Origin: CALIKS01 sp964440295
GTDB taxonomy: Archaea > Thermoproteota > Nitrososphaeria_A > Caldarchaeales > Calditenuaceae
Direction of reading: 5' to 3'
DNA: 64,000 nucleotides
Assembly (NCBI GenBank): GCA_964440295.1
Contig: CAYTRT010000002.1
Coordinates: 1 to 64,000, forward strand
Position numbers and translations under genes: made by a program. The first letter of the stretch is position 1. Each line of letters opens with the position of its first letter. The notes beneath the pieces are model-generated. The model did no database searches. It saw only the letters and a list, made by a program, of their open reading frames with translations, and had not been told where the DNA came from. Shown here piece by piece: positions 27,140-36,142 of this stretch.

Positions 27140-28461
27140 CAGACGAGGTTGATATATTAATTAAAAACATTACCGCACTGACACCAGACGAAGAACCCGG
27201 AATTCTTAGAGACATCGATATTGCAATCGTTGGTGGCACGATAGCTAAAATTGGAAAAGACCTACGTTTGGATTCTAAAGAAGAGCTTGATGGCAGAGGA
27301 AAAATTGCATTACCAGGACTCGTAGATGCTCACACTCATGTCTTCCAAATTTTCTTGAGGGGCGCACTAACGATGAGTGAGCTTCAGCGACACCCAATCT
27401 GGCTGAAGGTCCTGATACCCTTCGAGGCAGATATGGATAGGGAGGAGGCAGAGATCAGCGCGAGGCTAGCATGTCTCAACATGATTAAAAAGGGAATCAC
27501 GGCATTTTCAGACGCTGGGGGGCCCTACCCAGAAATTCTTGCAGAAGCAGCCAAGGATTCAGGGCTCAGAGCCACTGTTACTTACTCAACTATGGACGCT
27601 GGTGTGCCGACCTACACTAGGACTCCGGAGCACAATAGAGACCTAGTATCTAAGTATAGAAACGGAAGGATAAGAGGTTGGTACTCCATTAGGCAACTAA
27701 TGACCTCGACAGACGACCTGATCGAGAAAACATTCAAATACGCAGAGGAAGACTCAGTCGGAGTACATATGCATCTTTGTGAAGAAGCAATAGAGATTCA
27801 ACACTCATTAACTAGGTGGGGCAGGAGACCCATAGAATTTTTGTATGAAATGGGCTATCTGAGCAGCCGAGTCCTTGCAGCTCATTGCGCATTCCTGAGT
27901 AGAGGTGATTTAGACATCATTTCTAGAACTGACCTAAAAGTAGTGCACTGTCCAACAATTAACTTAATGTATATGAATTTTCCAAGAGTGCCTGAACTAC
28001 TTGCTAAGGGAGTAAAGGTTGCATTAGGAAGCGATGGAGGAAGCTACAGGGGTCTAGACTTATTCACGGAGATGAACGTTATGATGGCCGGAATGTCTGG
28101 ATATTATGGATCGCCCTTCATGGATCATAACGTAATATCTCCTAGAGACGCGTTAATCATGGCGACGCGGAACGGCGCATTAGCACTCATGCTTGAAAAG
28201 GGAGGCTCCATAAGGGAGGGGTTCTTGGCCGACTTAACAATAATCGACACACGAAAGCCACATCTGACACCTCTCCATGACCCATTTACTCTGCCATTTT
28301 TTGCTTCGGGCGAAGATGTTTCTGAATTAATTGTTGACGGAAAGGTAGTGATGAAGGATAGACAGGTGACAACTCTTGATGAAAATGCAATCATTAGTGA
28401 GGCAACGGAATTAGTCCCAATTGTTAGAGAAAGAATACAAAAAATATTGAAAAGAAGTTAA
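27136..28461 (+). CDS. Amidohydrolase of the TrzN/guanine deaminase/MTA-SAH deaminase group
   Basis: 441 residues of the amidohydrolase superfamily. Metal ligands appear as DAHTHVFQ (about residue 66), HMHLCEE (about 214), AHCAFLS (about 251) and GSDGGSYRG (about 299). These are the four canonical ligand sites of subtype III deaminases acting on ring amines. The 4-nt overlap with the BMP binding-protein gene points to a nucleobase or nucleoside substrate, which is inference. Candidates are guanine, 5-methylthioadenosine/S-adenosylhomocysteine or 8-oxoguanine-like compounds. Confidence 0.85.
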   Translation: MTDEVDILIKNITALTPDEEPGILRDIDIAIVGGTIAKIGKDLRLDSKEELDGRGKIALPGLVDAHTHVFQIFLRGALTMSELQRHPIWLKVLIPFEADMDREEAEISARLACLNMIKKGITAFSDAGGPYPEILAEAAKDSGLRATVTYSTMDAGVPTYTRTPEHNRDLVSKYRNGRIRGWYSIRQLMTSTDDLIEKTFKYAEEDSVGVHMHLCEEAIEIQHSLTRWGRRPIEFLYEMGYLSSRVLAAHCAFLSRGDLDIISRTDLKVVHCPTINLMYMNFPRVPELLAKGVKVALGSDGGSYRGLDLFTEMNVMMAGMSGYYGSPFMDHNVISPRDALIMATRNGALALMLEKGGSIREGFLADLTIIDTRKPHLTPLHDPFTLPFFASGEDVSELIVDGKVVMKDRQVTTLDENAIISEATELVPIVRERIQKILKRS

Positions 28462-28509
28462 CATAAGCCGCCGATGAATCTAGATGTAGTTATCTTTTCT
28501 TCCTTCTAG

Positions 28510-30087
28510 TTATTGTGAAGCTGCTGGGAGTTTTCTTCTGTAGAAATCGTCTGAGAGCTTTCTACCAGTCCTTTTCTCCCACTCGTCTATTGGTATTCCA
28601 TACTGGGCCTGGATTCGGTCTCTATACCACTCCGGAAGGACGTTGAAGGCACAGAACGGTATAATCCTCATATCAGGGGTTAGATAATGTATTTCGCACC
28701 TCCAGACTCTTTCAACATCGTAGTTATATTTGTCTTGGAAGTGCATCATACCGAGAAACAAGCTGCGTCTATGCCAGTCTCCCACGCTTTTATAGTCATG
28801 CTTCACTATTATGTCAAATATCATCCGTTTCAAGTTAAGTCCCTGAGGCTCCTTCTTACTGTTAATGAACTTACCGATATTTGCTAGCACCTTCATCGCT
28901 ACCCAGTATTTGTTTCTACCCATCTCTATCTCTTCTGCCTTGTCTTGAAGATACTTTAATAATCCCTCTACGTCAACAAACTCAGTTATTGGTTTGAGCT
29001 TGTCTCCGTCCTTGAAGACATAGGTCCCGGCGCCGCACGCGAAATGAGTACTCAGCATATAGGTTGGCTTGCCCGTAAGTACTTCAATAAAGTCTGTTAG
29101 TGGGATGCAGGAAGGAACAGGGAACCAAGCATCTCTAGGTATCATGCCGTCGGTCTGTTCCTCGATTTTTATGATGCAGTCAGGAATCGTGATTCTATAC
29201 TTCTCTCGTTCTTTCTTGGGCATCCTTCCAGTGAGTGAGACAGGCTGGAAGTTTACCGCACGAATTATATCAATATTTGAGAATCCGAACCTGATGATGT
29301 CGCCTAGCTCGTGGTCGTTGATGCCTTTAATTATGGTCGGGACGAGAACAACGCCTACACCTAGCTTACGGGCATTTTCGAGAACTGCGGGTACCTCCCA
29401 GTGATTCTTAGGATTGGTCCTAGGCGTGACTCCGTCAAAACTCAGGTATAGATTGCTAACGCCAGCCTCTTTTAATTTCTTGAAGTACTCGAAGTCTCTA
29501 GCTAGCCTAATCCCGTTGGTGTTTAGCTGTATGTGGTCAATCCCCACACTCTTAATTATCTTAATTATTTCGGGTAGATCATCCCTAAGCGTGGGCTCGC
29601 CTCCCGTTATCTGCACTGAGTTGCCTGGAACTGGACGCTCATCCCTCAGGTTTAAAACCATCTCTTTGATCTGCTCAAGTGTAGGCTCGTAAATGTATCC
29701 TGACTTTTCCGCATAGAAGAAACAATACCAGCAGTGAAGATCGCATCGATTAGTCACTACGATGTTGGCTAGAGCAGTATGGCTGAGATGCTCGTTACAT
29801 AGGCCACAATTCGCAGGACATGCCACTCTGGTAACTACTACATCTGGATTACCAGTGCCCTTGCCGTCTCGGAGCCACTTCGCAAACTTGTAATACATAG
29901 AGGCGTCCCCAAAATAAAGCTCCTCAAACTCGCCATGCCGTGGACAATTCTTCTTTATGTAAATCTTATTGTCCTCCTCAAAGATCTCGGCCGGGAGTAT
30001 AGCGTTACACTCTGGGCAGATACTCCTAGTTTTACCAATTAATTTCTTCTTCGCCCTTTTTTCAAGCAACTCTGCCGTAGTTGTCAT
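28510..30087 (-). CDS. Radical SAM protein, probable tetraether lipid synthase (Tes/MJ0619 family)
   Basis: About 525 residues. An N-terminal rubredoxin/zinc-like part (CPEC...CPRHGEF), a second Cys set (CPANCGLCNEHLSH), the radical SAM motif CDLHCWYCFF, then TGGEPTLRDDL and a long C-terminal region with CIPL, FACGAGTY and RCEIHYLTPDMRIIPFCAFN. This multi-cluster layout is that of the archaeal Tes family, which joins two archaeol chains to make GDGT or macrocyclic archaeol. ATG at 30087 is preferred; GTG at 30117 is in frame. A UbiA-type DGGGP synthase elsewhere in the window also belongs to ether-lipid synthesis. Related MJ0619-type radical SAM enzymes act on methylation reactions, so the substrate is not certain. 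Confidence 0.75.
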   Translation of the reverse strand: MTTTAELLEKRAKKKLIGKTRSICPECNAILPAEIFEEDNKIYIKKNCPRHGEFEELYFGDASMYYKFAKWLRDGKGTGNPDVVVTRVACPANCGLCNEHLSHTALANIVVTNRCDLHCWYCFFYAEKSGYIYEPTLEQIKEMVLNLRDERPVPGNSVQITGGEPTLRDDLPEIIKIIKSVGIDHIQLNTNGIRLARDFEYFKKLKEAGVSNLYLSFDGVTPRTNPKNHWEVPAVLENARKLGVGVVLVPTIIKGINDHELGDIIRFGFSNIDIIRAVNFQPVSLTGRMPKKEREKYRITIPDCIIKIEEQTDGMIPRDAWFPVPSCIPLTDFIEVLTGKPTYMLSTHFACGAGTYVFKDGDKLKPITEFVDVEGLLKYLQDKAEEIEMGRNKYWVAMKVLANIGKFINSKKEPQGLNLKRMIFDIIVKHDYKSVGDWHRRSLFLGMMHFQDKYNYDVERVWRCEIHYLTPDMRIIPFCAFNVLPEWYRDRIQAQYGIPIDEWEKRTGRKLSDDFYRRKLPAASQ

Positions 30088-30196
30088 TCTTACCGGCAGA
30101 CTCAATAAAATGCTCACTATATATTGTTTTTCACCCTCATTATAAGGTAATAAAATGGTGAGTGAATGCTAAGAATGAAGATCCGGGCGTATAGGC

Positions 30197-31030
30197 TTGG
30201 CTGTTAACGAATTGAGATCGGTCATACTTTTCTCAAAGCCGGACAGCGCATCAATGCTGATTAGACAGGTACTCATTGAGAATTTCAATTGGCGAGAATT
30301 ATACAGCGAAGGAGAGAATAGATCTATGATAAGCAACGGCGCTATCGTTGGAATTACTACAGATTCTCACCACGTCTTCATGACTGAAGAAGAAATAAAA
30401 AAATTAGGAGCGGACTTAATAGTTGTAGCGTCTAGTCATCGCTCCGAGAAAGGGGTTAAGAGCCTTCATGTCCACTCAACGGGCAACTGGGGAAAGGAAG
30501 CTAAGCTGGGCGGAGAACCAAACAAACTATCATACACTATGGCTGGTGCTGTGGGCGCTGGCTTTAGGAAACTATTCGAAGTTGCTAGCGCGGAGCTCAA
30601 ACTAAAGGACTGGCTGGTAAGCCTAGAAGTCACACACCACGGCCCGCTTTCGCCCACTCCTCTGATATTTATCGAGTATGGTGGGCCAGAGGACGCATTA
30701 TTCAGCCACGAAGCTGCAATAGCAGTTGCTCAGGCATGCATATCTGCAGCCGAGTCAGGACCCTCAAATAAATCATCAATTGGCATAGGTGGAAACCATT
30801 ATGCGCCACTCTTCACCAAGCTAACACTGAGTGATCAATTCGATTTCGGCCACATAATGCCAAAATACGCTCTGCCCACATCTAGGAAAATGCTTTTGGA
30901 GGCAGTCGAAAAAGTAGTAGAGAGGCCTAAGATTGCCGTAGTTGACTGGAAGGGAATCCCCGGCAATTATCGATCAGAGATAATCAATGAATTAAAAAAC
31001 CTCGAAATTGAAGTCGTCATAGAGAAGTAG
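30197..31030 (+). CDS. dtdA: D-aminoacyl-tRNA deacylase, archaeal type (DtdA)
   Basis: 277 residues of the archaeal/plant GEK1 family. Signature blocks: ILFSKPDSASMLI, TDSHHVF, VASSHRSEKGVKSLHVHSTGNWG, LEVTHHGP and GIGGNHYAPLFT, with zinc-binding histidines. It removes D-amino acids wrongly attached to tRNA. TTG at 30197 was used; TTG at 30212 would give a start closer to the usual N-terminus. Divergent from the tes-like gene. Confidence 0.92.
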   Translation: MAVNELRSVILFSKPDSASMLIRQVLIENFNWRELYSEGENRSMISNGAIVGITTDSHHVFMTEEEIKKLGADLIVVASSHRSEKGVKSLHVHSTGNWGKEAKLGGEPNKLSYTMAGAVGAGFRKLFEVASAELKLKDWLVSLEVTHHGPLSPTPLIFIEYGGPEDALFSHEAAIAVAQACISAAESGPSNKSSIGIGGNHYAPLFTKLTLSDQFDFGHIMPKYALPTSRKMLLEAVEKVVERPKIAVVDWKGIPGNYRSEIINELKNLEIEVVIEK

Positions 31031-31081
31031 AGTATGAGTGTATAGCTTAAATATATCTTTAGCTATGGTAGGGACAGAAAC

Positions 31082-31453
31082 ATGCTGCTTCCCCCAGAGG
31101 TCGAGACTAAGCTAGTACTGCCGATACTAAGGTCGATGATTGTTAGGAAACTTGTGAAAGAGCATGGCTATACTCAGGAAGAGACAGCCAAGGCGCTAGG
31201 CATAACTCAAGCAGCAGTAAGCAACTATCTACGTAAAGCTAGGGCAAAGACGAAGATCTGGGAAGATAATGAATTTCTAGACTGCGCGACAGACGAAATC
31301 GTGGAGCTTATAATCAAAAATGAAAACCCGAGGGTGATCAGAAAGAAAATGTATGAAACACTATTAAAAATAAGGAAGGCAGGACTGCTATGCAATGCTC
31401 ATAGATGTTTAGAGCCAAACATGGATGAAGAATGCGACATTTGTAAGGAGTAA
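31082..31453 (+). CDS. ThiR-like HTH regulator lacking a ligand domain
   Basis: 123 residues. An HTH (HGYTQEETAKALGITQAAVSNYLRKARAKT, residues about 29-58) is followed by a cysteine/histidine element CNAHRCLEPNMDEECDIC (about residues 102-120). The same order (HTH ending in TQAAVSNYL, then C..H..L.P....C..C) is seen in ThiR at 61073-62035, so this looks like the DNA-binding half of that regulator family (COG2522) without ThiN. The cysteines may bind a metal or Fe-S cluster. Target genes unknown; the neighbouring gene encodes an Lrp-like ligand domain. Confidence 0.82.
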   Translation: MLLPPEVETKLVLPILRSMIVRKLVKEHGYTQEETAKALGITQAAVSNYLRKARAKTKIWEDNEFLDCATDEIVELIIKNENPRVIRKKMYETLLKIRKAGLLCNAHRCLEPNMDEECDICKE

Positions 31454-31486
31454 ATAGCTTTATATCAAAGCGAATATCGTAAAAAT

Positions 31487-31993
31487 GTGATTAAGGCATA
31501 CATCTTGGGCATTGTCGGCAGTAGGAGCGAATTAGTCAGCTGCCTTGAAGCAAGCAGGAGGACACAATTCGTTAAAGAGGCATATCTCATATACGGTGCA
31601 TACGATTTAATATGTAAAGTGGAAGTTGAAAAAATCGAGCAGATCAACGTAGTTCTTGACAACCTCTTCCAAAATGGAATAGTAGACTCAAACACACTAA
31701 TAGTTAACAATTCAGGACTAAACCTCGAGAAGCCCGAGACGCATAGTAAGAGGAAATCTGCGTATACATTCATCAAGATTAGAAGACCAGCTGCGCCTAA
31801 GCTCTGGGACAAATTCCTTAATAGCATTGACGCTGTACTAGAGGCGCATGAGGTCTATGGATTCTATGACGTGGTGGTAGCTGTTAGTGAAGATGCGAGG
31901 AGCGACTTCTTCAACAGCTATTTTAAGAAGCTCTGGCTATTGACAGATATAAATCTCAACTCTACCACAACTACGTTTACAGTAGATCTCTAA
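31487..31993 (+). CDS. Double Lrp/AsnC ligand-binding (RAM) domain protein without HTH
   Basis: 168 residues, GTG start. Two tandem RAM-like alpha/beta units: residues 1-80 (AYILGIVGSRSELVSCLEA...AYLIYGAYDLICKVEV) and about 92-168 (AYTFIKIRRPAAPKLWDKF...AHEVYGFYDVVVAVS). The repeated VYG.YD(L/V)(I/V) motif is the effector-binding turn of Lrp-family proteins. No HTH is present. It lies 34 nt after the HTH-only protein, so together they could form a split regulator; that is inference. Its end overlaps the convergent ABC permease by 4 nt. Confidence 0.75.
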   Translation: MIKAYILGIVGSRSELVSCLEASRRTQFVKEAYLIYGAYDLICKVEVEKIEQINVVLDNLFQNGIVDSNTLIVNNSGLNLEKPETHSKRKSAYTFIKIRRPAAPKLWDKFLNSIDAVLEAHEVYGFYDVVVAVSEDARSDFFNSYFKKLWLLTDINLNSTTTTFTVDL

Positions 31994-32796
31994 ATCCTCA
32001 GGCCAGCTCTTCCAAGAGTCATAAAAATTGAGAATACGACTATTAATATAATAACGGTCAATCCTCCCGGAGCTACTCCTGCATAATATGACCCAAATAT
32101 TCCAGCTAATACGGAGAACTCTGCCAACATCACAGATACTATGAGAGTCTTTCTGAAGCTTCTGGATACCTGCATTGATGATAATACTGGGATTGAAATC
32201 ATCGCGGCCACCAGCAATACGCCCATTAAGCTTAGAGATGCAACGATCACTAAAGAAGCCGAGACGCTCAAAATAAGCTCATAAATCTCATTTTTCTGGC
32301 CCGTAAGGTGCGCCGCGTCCTCATCAAAGACAAAAAGGAGAAAACTCCTAAGCCTAGAGAGCAATATTAAAGAAACTACTACGGTTACAATTAATAATAA
32401 GTAGACGTCGTCCCAGCTGAGAAAGAGAATGCTTCCAAACAATACGGCCTCAAAGTTCAGTCTCCCTCCAAGCGATATTATGATTGAAGTTAATGCCGCG
32501 AAAAAGGATAGTACGACTACTAATGCCTGTTCACCACTTAGCTTAATCCTCCTACTTAGCGTGAAGATAATAATTGTTGCTGGCAGTGTTATTAGGTATG
32601 CTATGTAGATGCTTTTAACAATGCCTAACAATGAGGCTAATGCCAACCCTGTTAAAGCAATATGTGCCACGGTGTCTCCGATCATCGTCAAGCGTTTGAT
32701 GACGATAAATGTACCGATGAGGGGACAAATTAGGGCAATTAGTATCCCCGCAATTATTGCACGCTGCATGAATGGCTGAAGCAACGGTTCAATCAT
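31990..32796 (-). CDS. Metal ABC transporter permease (ZnuB/MntB family)
   Basis: 268 residues with about eight hydrophobic helices. GDTVAHIALTGLALASLLG and the SASLVIVASLSLMGVLLVAAMISIP segment match ABC-3 permeases for Zn/Mn/Fe. It is the third gene of the DtxR-SBP-ATPase-permease operon and overlaps the ATPase gene by 4 nt. Confidence 0.92.
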   Translation of the reverse strand: MIEPLLQPFMQRAIIAGILIALICPLIGTFIVIKRLTMIGDTVAHIALTGLALASLLGIVKSIYIAYLITLPATIIIFTLSRRIKLSGEQALVVVLSFFAALTSIIISLGGRLNFEAVLFGSILFLSWDDVYLLLIVTVVVSLILLSRLRSFLLFVFDEDAAHLTGQKNEIYELILSVSASLVIVASLSLMGVLLVAAMISIPVLSSMQVSRSFRKTLIVSVMLAEFSVLAGIFGSYYAGVAPGGLTVIILIVVFSIFMTLGRAGLRI

Positions 32797-33530
32797 GGCT
32801 GTAAGTGGATGTGTCTAAGCCCGTGAACATGTCGTCCGTATAGTTCGCACAGTCCTCCGCCTTCCATCAATTCTTCGATACTATCGAAGTGAAAGATTCT
32901 TTTATTCACGCAGATAATCTTCTTGACATAAGTGCTTACGACTGCTATATCGTGTGTACTCATTATTATTGTTGTTCCGTATCTTTCATTAATTTCTCTC
33001 AAGATATCGTATAAATCTGTCTTAAAGGTAGGATCAATAAAGCTTGTAGGCTCGTCCAAAATAAGCAATTTCGGCGAGCCCAGAAGTTCACGGGCTATGT
33101 ACAGCCGCTGAAGCTGGCCTCCTGAGAGCTCAGAAATTCTTTTATCTTTCACCTCTTTAAGCCCAACAAATTCCAACATTTTCTCCATATCCTCACGGAG
33201 TATTTTCCGGTTGGGGAATTTCAAATGTATAAACTCCTCAACGCTTAGTGGAAACCATGCATATCTCTGCTCTACATATTGTGGTACATAGCCAACCCAT
33301 TTCCATTCCTTGAATGTCTCAACATCTTTGCTAAACAACTTGATAATTCCTCTCTCAGGCTTGACGAGTCCAATCATTGCTTTTAATATGGTAGTCTTTC
33401 CTCCACCGTTGGGGCCTATTAGAGTTACAAATTCGCCCTCCTGTACAGTAAAGGAAGCATCCTCTACTACATACACTCCGGGCTCGTAGCTAATCCATAC
33501 GCCGTCAAACACTACTACCTCGCTACTCAA
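32793..33530 (-). CDS. Metal ABC transporter ATP-binding protein
   Basis: 245 residues. Walker A GPNGGGKTT, Q-loop YVPQYVEQ, signature LSGGQLQR, Walker B LLILDEPTS and switch STHDIA are all present. The C-terminal tail is rich in histidine (HVHGLRHIHL), suggesting a metal-sensing or metal-binding end. Partner of the permease and binding protein on either side, with overlaps of 4 and 8 nt. Confidence 0.94.
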   Translation of the reverse strand: MSSEVVVFDGVWISYEPGVYVVEDASFTVQEGEFVTLIGPNGGGKTTILKAMIGLVKPERGIIKLFSKDVETFKEWKWVGYVPQYVEQRYAWFPLSVEEFIHLKFPNRKILREDMEKMLEFVGLKEVKDKRISELSGGQLQRLYIARELLGSPKLLILDEPTSFIDPTFKTDLYDILREINERYGTTIIMSTHDIAVVSTYVKKIICVNKRIFHFDSIEELMEGGGLCELYGRHVHGLRHIHLQP

Positions 33531-34440
33531 TGCTCAACCCCTCCACTAAAGCCTCAAGGTTCTTACTCATCCTGTAGATATAGCCCTCACCTCTCATCAC
33601 GTCCTCCAAACTCAAGGTCCCTAATGTATACAGCTTCAATACCTTTAAACCATGCTCAGCAGCAAATTTATCCACAATGTCGTCAATGCTTTCATATTCA
33701 CCAAAAACTACCTTGACGTTTTCCTTTTTTATCAACTCTATCAGATATTGCATCTTTGAAGAAGATATTTCTTCCTCCTCGATACCTAGGATTGAGGCCG
33801 TGATTAGTCCGTAAGCATTCCCTAAGTATCTGTAAGCATCGTGCCTAGTAATTATTACTCTACCTCTAAATTTGCTAAGAGTATCTAGATAATCCTTATG
33901 AAGGTTGCCTAGTTTTTCCTTGTATATCTCCGCATTCTTATTGTAGTAGTCTGAGCCTTCTGGATCAATTTTTACTAACGCATCAACAATCTTGTCAGTT
34001 ACTTTTATCATATTACTAATGTCAAACCAGAAGTGAGGGTCAACATAGCTATCAACGGTTAAGAACTCAACATTCTCAGCCGCCTCTACAAACTCAACTC
34101 CTTCAGGAACTGCTGCTCTAAATTTGTCAATCCAAGTCTCGACATGTCTTGATGAATAGATAATCAGAGCCGCCTTGGACGCTTCCAAAACATCCCTAGT
34201 GCTGGGCTCCCAATGATGGATGTCTTGCCCACTAAGTAATTGCTTTATGATTACGCGATCTCCCGCTACGTTATAAACCACATCAGCCACTATTCCAGTA
34301 GTGACCACTATCAACTTCTTTTCTCCAATATTCTGCTGATTTGGAGCCTTGTTTAAGATCAGTGAGGAAAAAATGATTAAAATTGATGCAAACAAAACCA
34401 GAGCCAATACAACTGCAAGCAGAGATTTTCTTATACGCAA
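33523..34440 (-). CDS. Cluster 9 metal-binding solute-binding protein (ZnuA/MntC type)
   Basis: 305 residues. An N-terminal hydrophobic helix (residues 7-28) exports or anchors the protein; no lipobox cysteine follows. Metal-ligand sites are GQDIHHWEPS, SYVDPHFWFD and ITRHDAYRYL, with GEYESIDD as the likely fourth. The His-rich loop typical of zinc-specific ZnuA is missing, which leaves manganese or iron as real alternatives. It overlaps the DtxR-like regulator by 10 nt. Confidence 0.9.
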   Translation of the reverse strand: MRIRKSLLAVVLALVLFASILIIFSSLILNKAPNQQNIGEKKLIVVTTGIVADVVYNVAGDRVIIKQLLSGQDIHHWEPSTRDVLEASKAALIIYSSRHVETWIDKFRAAVPEGVEFVEAAENVEFLTVDSYVDPHFWFDISNMIKVTDKIVDALVKIDPEGSDYYNKNAEIYKEKLGNLHKDYLDTLSKFRGRVIITRHDAYRYLGNAYGLITASILGIEEEEISSSKMQYLIELIKKENVKVVFGEYESIDDIVDKFAAEHGLKVLKLYTLGTLSLEDVMRGEGYIYRMSKNLEALVEGLSIE

Positions 34441-34841
34441 CTTTCATGATACACCTCTTTTCCATGAGGACACTTGCACGGATGGTTAAGAGCCCTACAC
34501 ATAGAGTTTATTATCTCTTGACCCACGTAGAGATCTATCTTTGATGCTTCTCTACACGCTAAGTCTTTATCAATATTTAAAAATGTTACAAAGTAAATTT
34601 CCAAGATCCTATGATTATGGAGAAGACGCTTAGCGATCTTCGTACCCTTGCTTGTTAATTTTGTCTCCCTCCACTTGATCCTCCTTACCAATCCATGAGC
34701 TTCAAGCCTATCCATCATCTCCGCAACCGACGGAGGCTTCACGCCTATTTTCCGCGATATAAGTGAAGTCTTTATTGGTACACCGTCTTCGAGATTTCTC
34801 ATTAACATCATTAAGTATTTTGATTCGGTGAAATTAGGCAC
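34431..34841 (-). CDS. DtxR/MntR-family metal-dependent repressor
   Basis: 136 residues, shorter than bacterial DtxR and lacking the SH3 domain, as in archaeal SirR/MDR1 types. HTH in the N-terminal half (SRKIGVKPPSVAEMMDRLEAHGLV), then the metal/dimer domain (HNHRILEIYFVTFL...CREASKIDLYVGQEIINSMC, HPCKCPHGKEV). GTG start, leaderless-like. It is the first gene of the metal transporter operon and an operator lies directly upstream, so it probably represses itself and the transporter when metal is plentiful. Confidence 0.92.
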   Translation of the reverse strand: MPNFTESKYLMMLMRNLEDGVPIKTSLISRKIGVKPPSVAEMMDRLEAHGLVRRIKWRETKLTSKGTKIAKRLLHNHRILEIYFVTFLNIDKDLACREASKIDLYVGQEIINSMCRALNHPCKCPHGKEVYHESCV

Positions 34842-34843
34842 AT

Positions 34844-34872
34844 CCTAAATTAGGAATTACCTAAATTTAAAC
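34844..34872 (-). promoter_or_regulatory. DtxR-type operator overlapping the promoter of the metal transporter operon
   Basis: Two overlapping palindromes, CCTAAATTAGG (34844-34854) and TTAGGAATTACCTAA (34850-34864), match the DtxR/IdeR box pattern of TTAGG...CCTAA half sites. They lie 3 nt upstream of the repressor's GTG start. A TATA-like TTTAAATT with AAAGG before it (minus strand, about 34863-34875) is about 25 nt from the start codon. The operator would therefore cover the transcription start. Confidence 0.8.
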
Positions 34873-34879
34873 CTTTATC

Positions 34880-36109
34880 TTATTCGGCTTTAAAGACCCT
34901 TAACGCGTCTTTAAGACCAGTAATAAAGACGTCAACTTCGTCCAGCGTGTTATATACGTAGAAGCTGCACCGGGCGGTGGCTGTAAGTCCTAACTTTGTA
35001 TGAATTGGCATTGCGCAGTGATGACCAGCACGAATAGCTATTCCATATTTCTTGTCTAGGAAATCGGCCAAATCGTGTGGATGAATGTCTGCAAGCGTAA
35101 ATGAAATTAATCCGGTCCTTGCCTCAGAGTCCTCAGGCCCAAGAAGCCTAATCTTAGGCACCTCCATCAATGACTGATATGCATACGAGGTGATTTTTAA
35201 TTCATGACCCCTGACGTCCATCATCCCTAGTTTATTCAGATATTTTACGGCCTCAGCGAGCCCTACAGCGTCTGCAACAGATGGGGTGCCCGCCTCGAAC
35301 TTCCACGGAACCTCATTCCAACTCGATTTCTCGAATGATACCTCTCTAATCATTTCGCCTCCTCCTAAAAATGGATTCATTTCCTCTAACAACCTGCGGT
35401 TTGCATAAAGCACTCCGATTCCCAATGGTCCTAGCATCTTATGTCCTGAGAAGGCATAGAAGTTTGCGCCGATACCGCTAACGTTTACCGGCATGTGTGG
35501 GACGCTCTGCGCACCGTCAACCACGGTTATGGCTCCATATTCCTTGGCTGTCTTCACCAGCTCATTTACTGGATTAATTGTCCCTAAAACATTTGATGCA
35601 TGAGTGAAGGAGAAGATGCTAGCGTCTTTAAGATATTTGTCCATGAGGTCGACCCTCAAATAGCCATCATTCGTTGTCGGTAAATATTGGATTTTTGCCT
35701 TCTTGATTCTTGCGATGTTCTGCCAAGGCACGATGTTGCTGTGATGCTCCATCTCGGTGAGCACTATACTTTCACCCTTCCTCAAGTTATGCAGGGCATA
35801 TGCATAAGCCACTAGGTTTATTCCTTCAGTCGTGTTTCTAGTGAAAATTATCTCTCTCCAGCTTCTGGCTCCTATAAAGTCAGCTATAAGTCTCCTAGCA
35901 TTTTCGTAAAGCTCCGTCGACTCTACAGATAACTTGTAGACACCACGATGAACATTTGCGTTAAAATTTTCATAGTAATTTTTTATTGCGTCGATCACTT
36001 GTCTTGGTTTTTGCGTTGTAGCGGCATTGTCGAGATAGATTAATCGCCGCCCATTTACCTCTCTTCGCAAGATGGGAAAATCATCCCTGATTATTAATGG
36101 ATCGAACAT
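34880..36109 (-). CDS. sufS: Cysteine desulfurase (SufS/CsdA type)
   Basis: About 409 residues. PLP lysine in YAFSGHKMLGP, TEMEHHSNIVPWQ, DGAQSVPH, and the catalytic cysteine in IRAGHHCAMP near residue 360 followed by ARCSFYVYNT. This group II desulfurase supplies sulfur for Fe-S clusters, which many proteins in this window need. ATG at 36109 is preferred over TTG at 36127. It is not followed by sufE/sufU here. The metal operon promoter lies just after its stop. Confidence 0.93.
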   Translation of the reverse strand: MFDPLIIRDDFPILRREVNGRRLIYLDNAATTQKPRQVIDAIKNYYENFNANVHRGVYKLSVESTELYENARRLIADFIGARSWREIIFTRNTTEGINLVAYAYALHNLRKGESIVLTEMEHHSNIVPWQNIARIKKAKIQYLPTTNDGYLRVDLMDKYLKDASIFSFTHASNVLGTINPVNELVKTAKEYGAITVVDGAQSVPHMPVNVSGIGANFYAFSGHKMLGPLGIGVLYANRRLLEEMNPFLGGGEMIREVSFEKSSWNEVPWKFEAGTPSVADAVGLAEAVKYLNKLGMMDVRGHELKITSYAYQSLMEVPKIRLLGPEDSEARTGLISFTLADIHPHDLADFLDKKYGIAIRAGHHCAMPIHTKLGLTATARCSFYVYNTLDEVDVFITGLKDALRVFKAE

Positions 36110-36142
36110 GGTTAAGGATTCCAACAATGGCTAATCGCCAAG

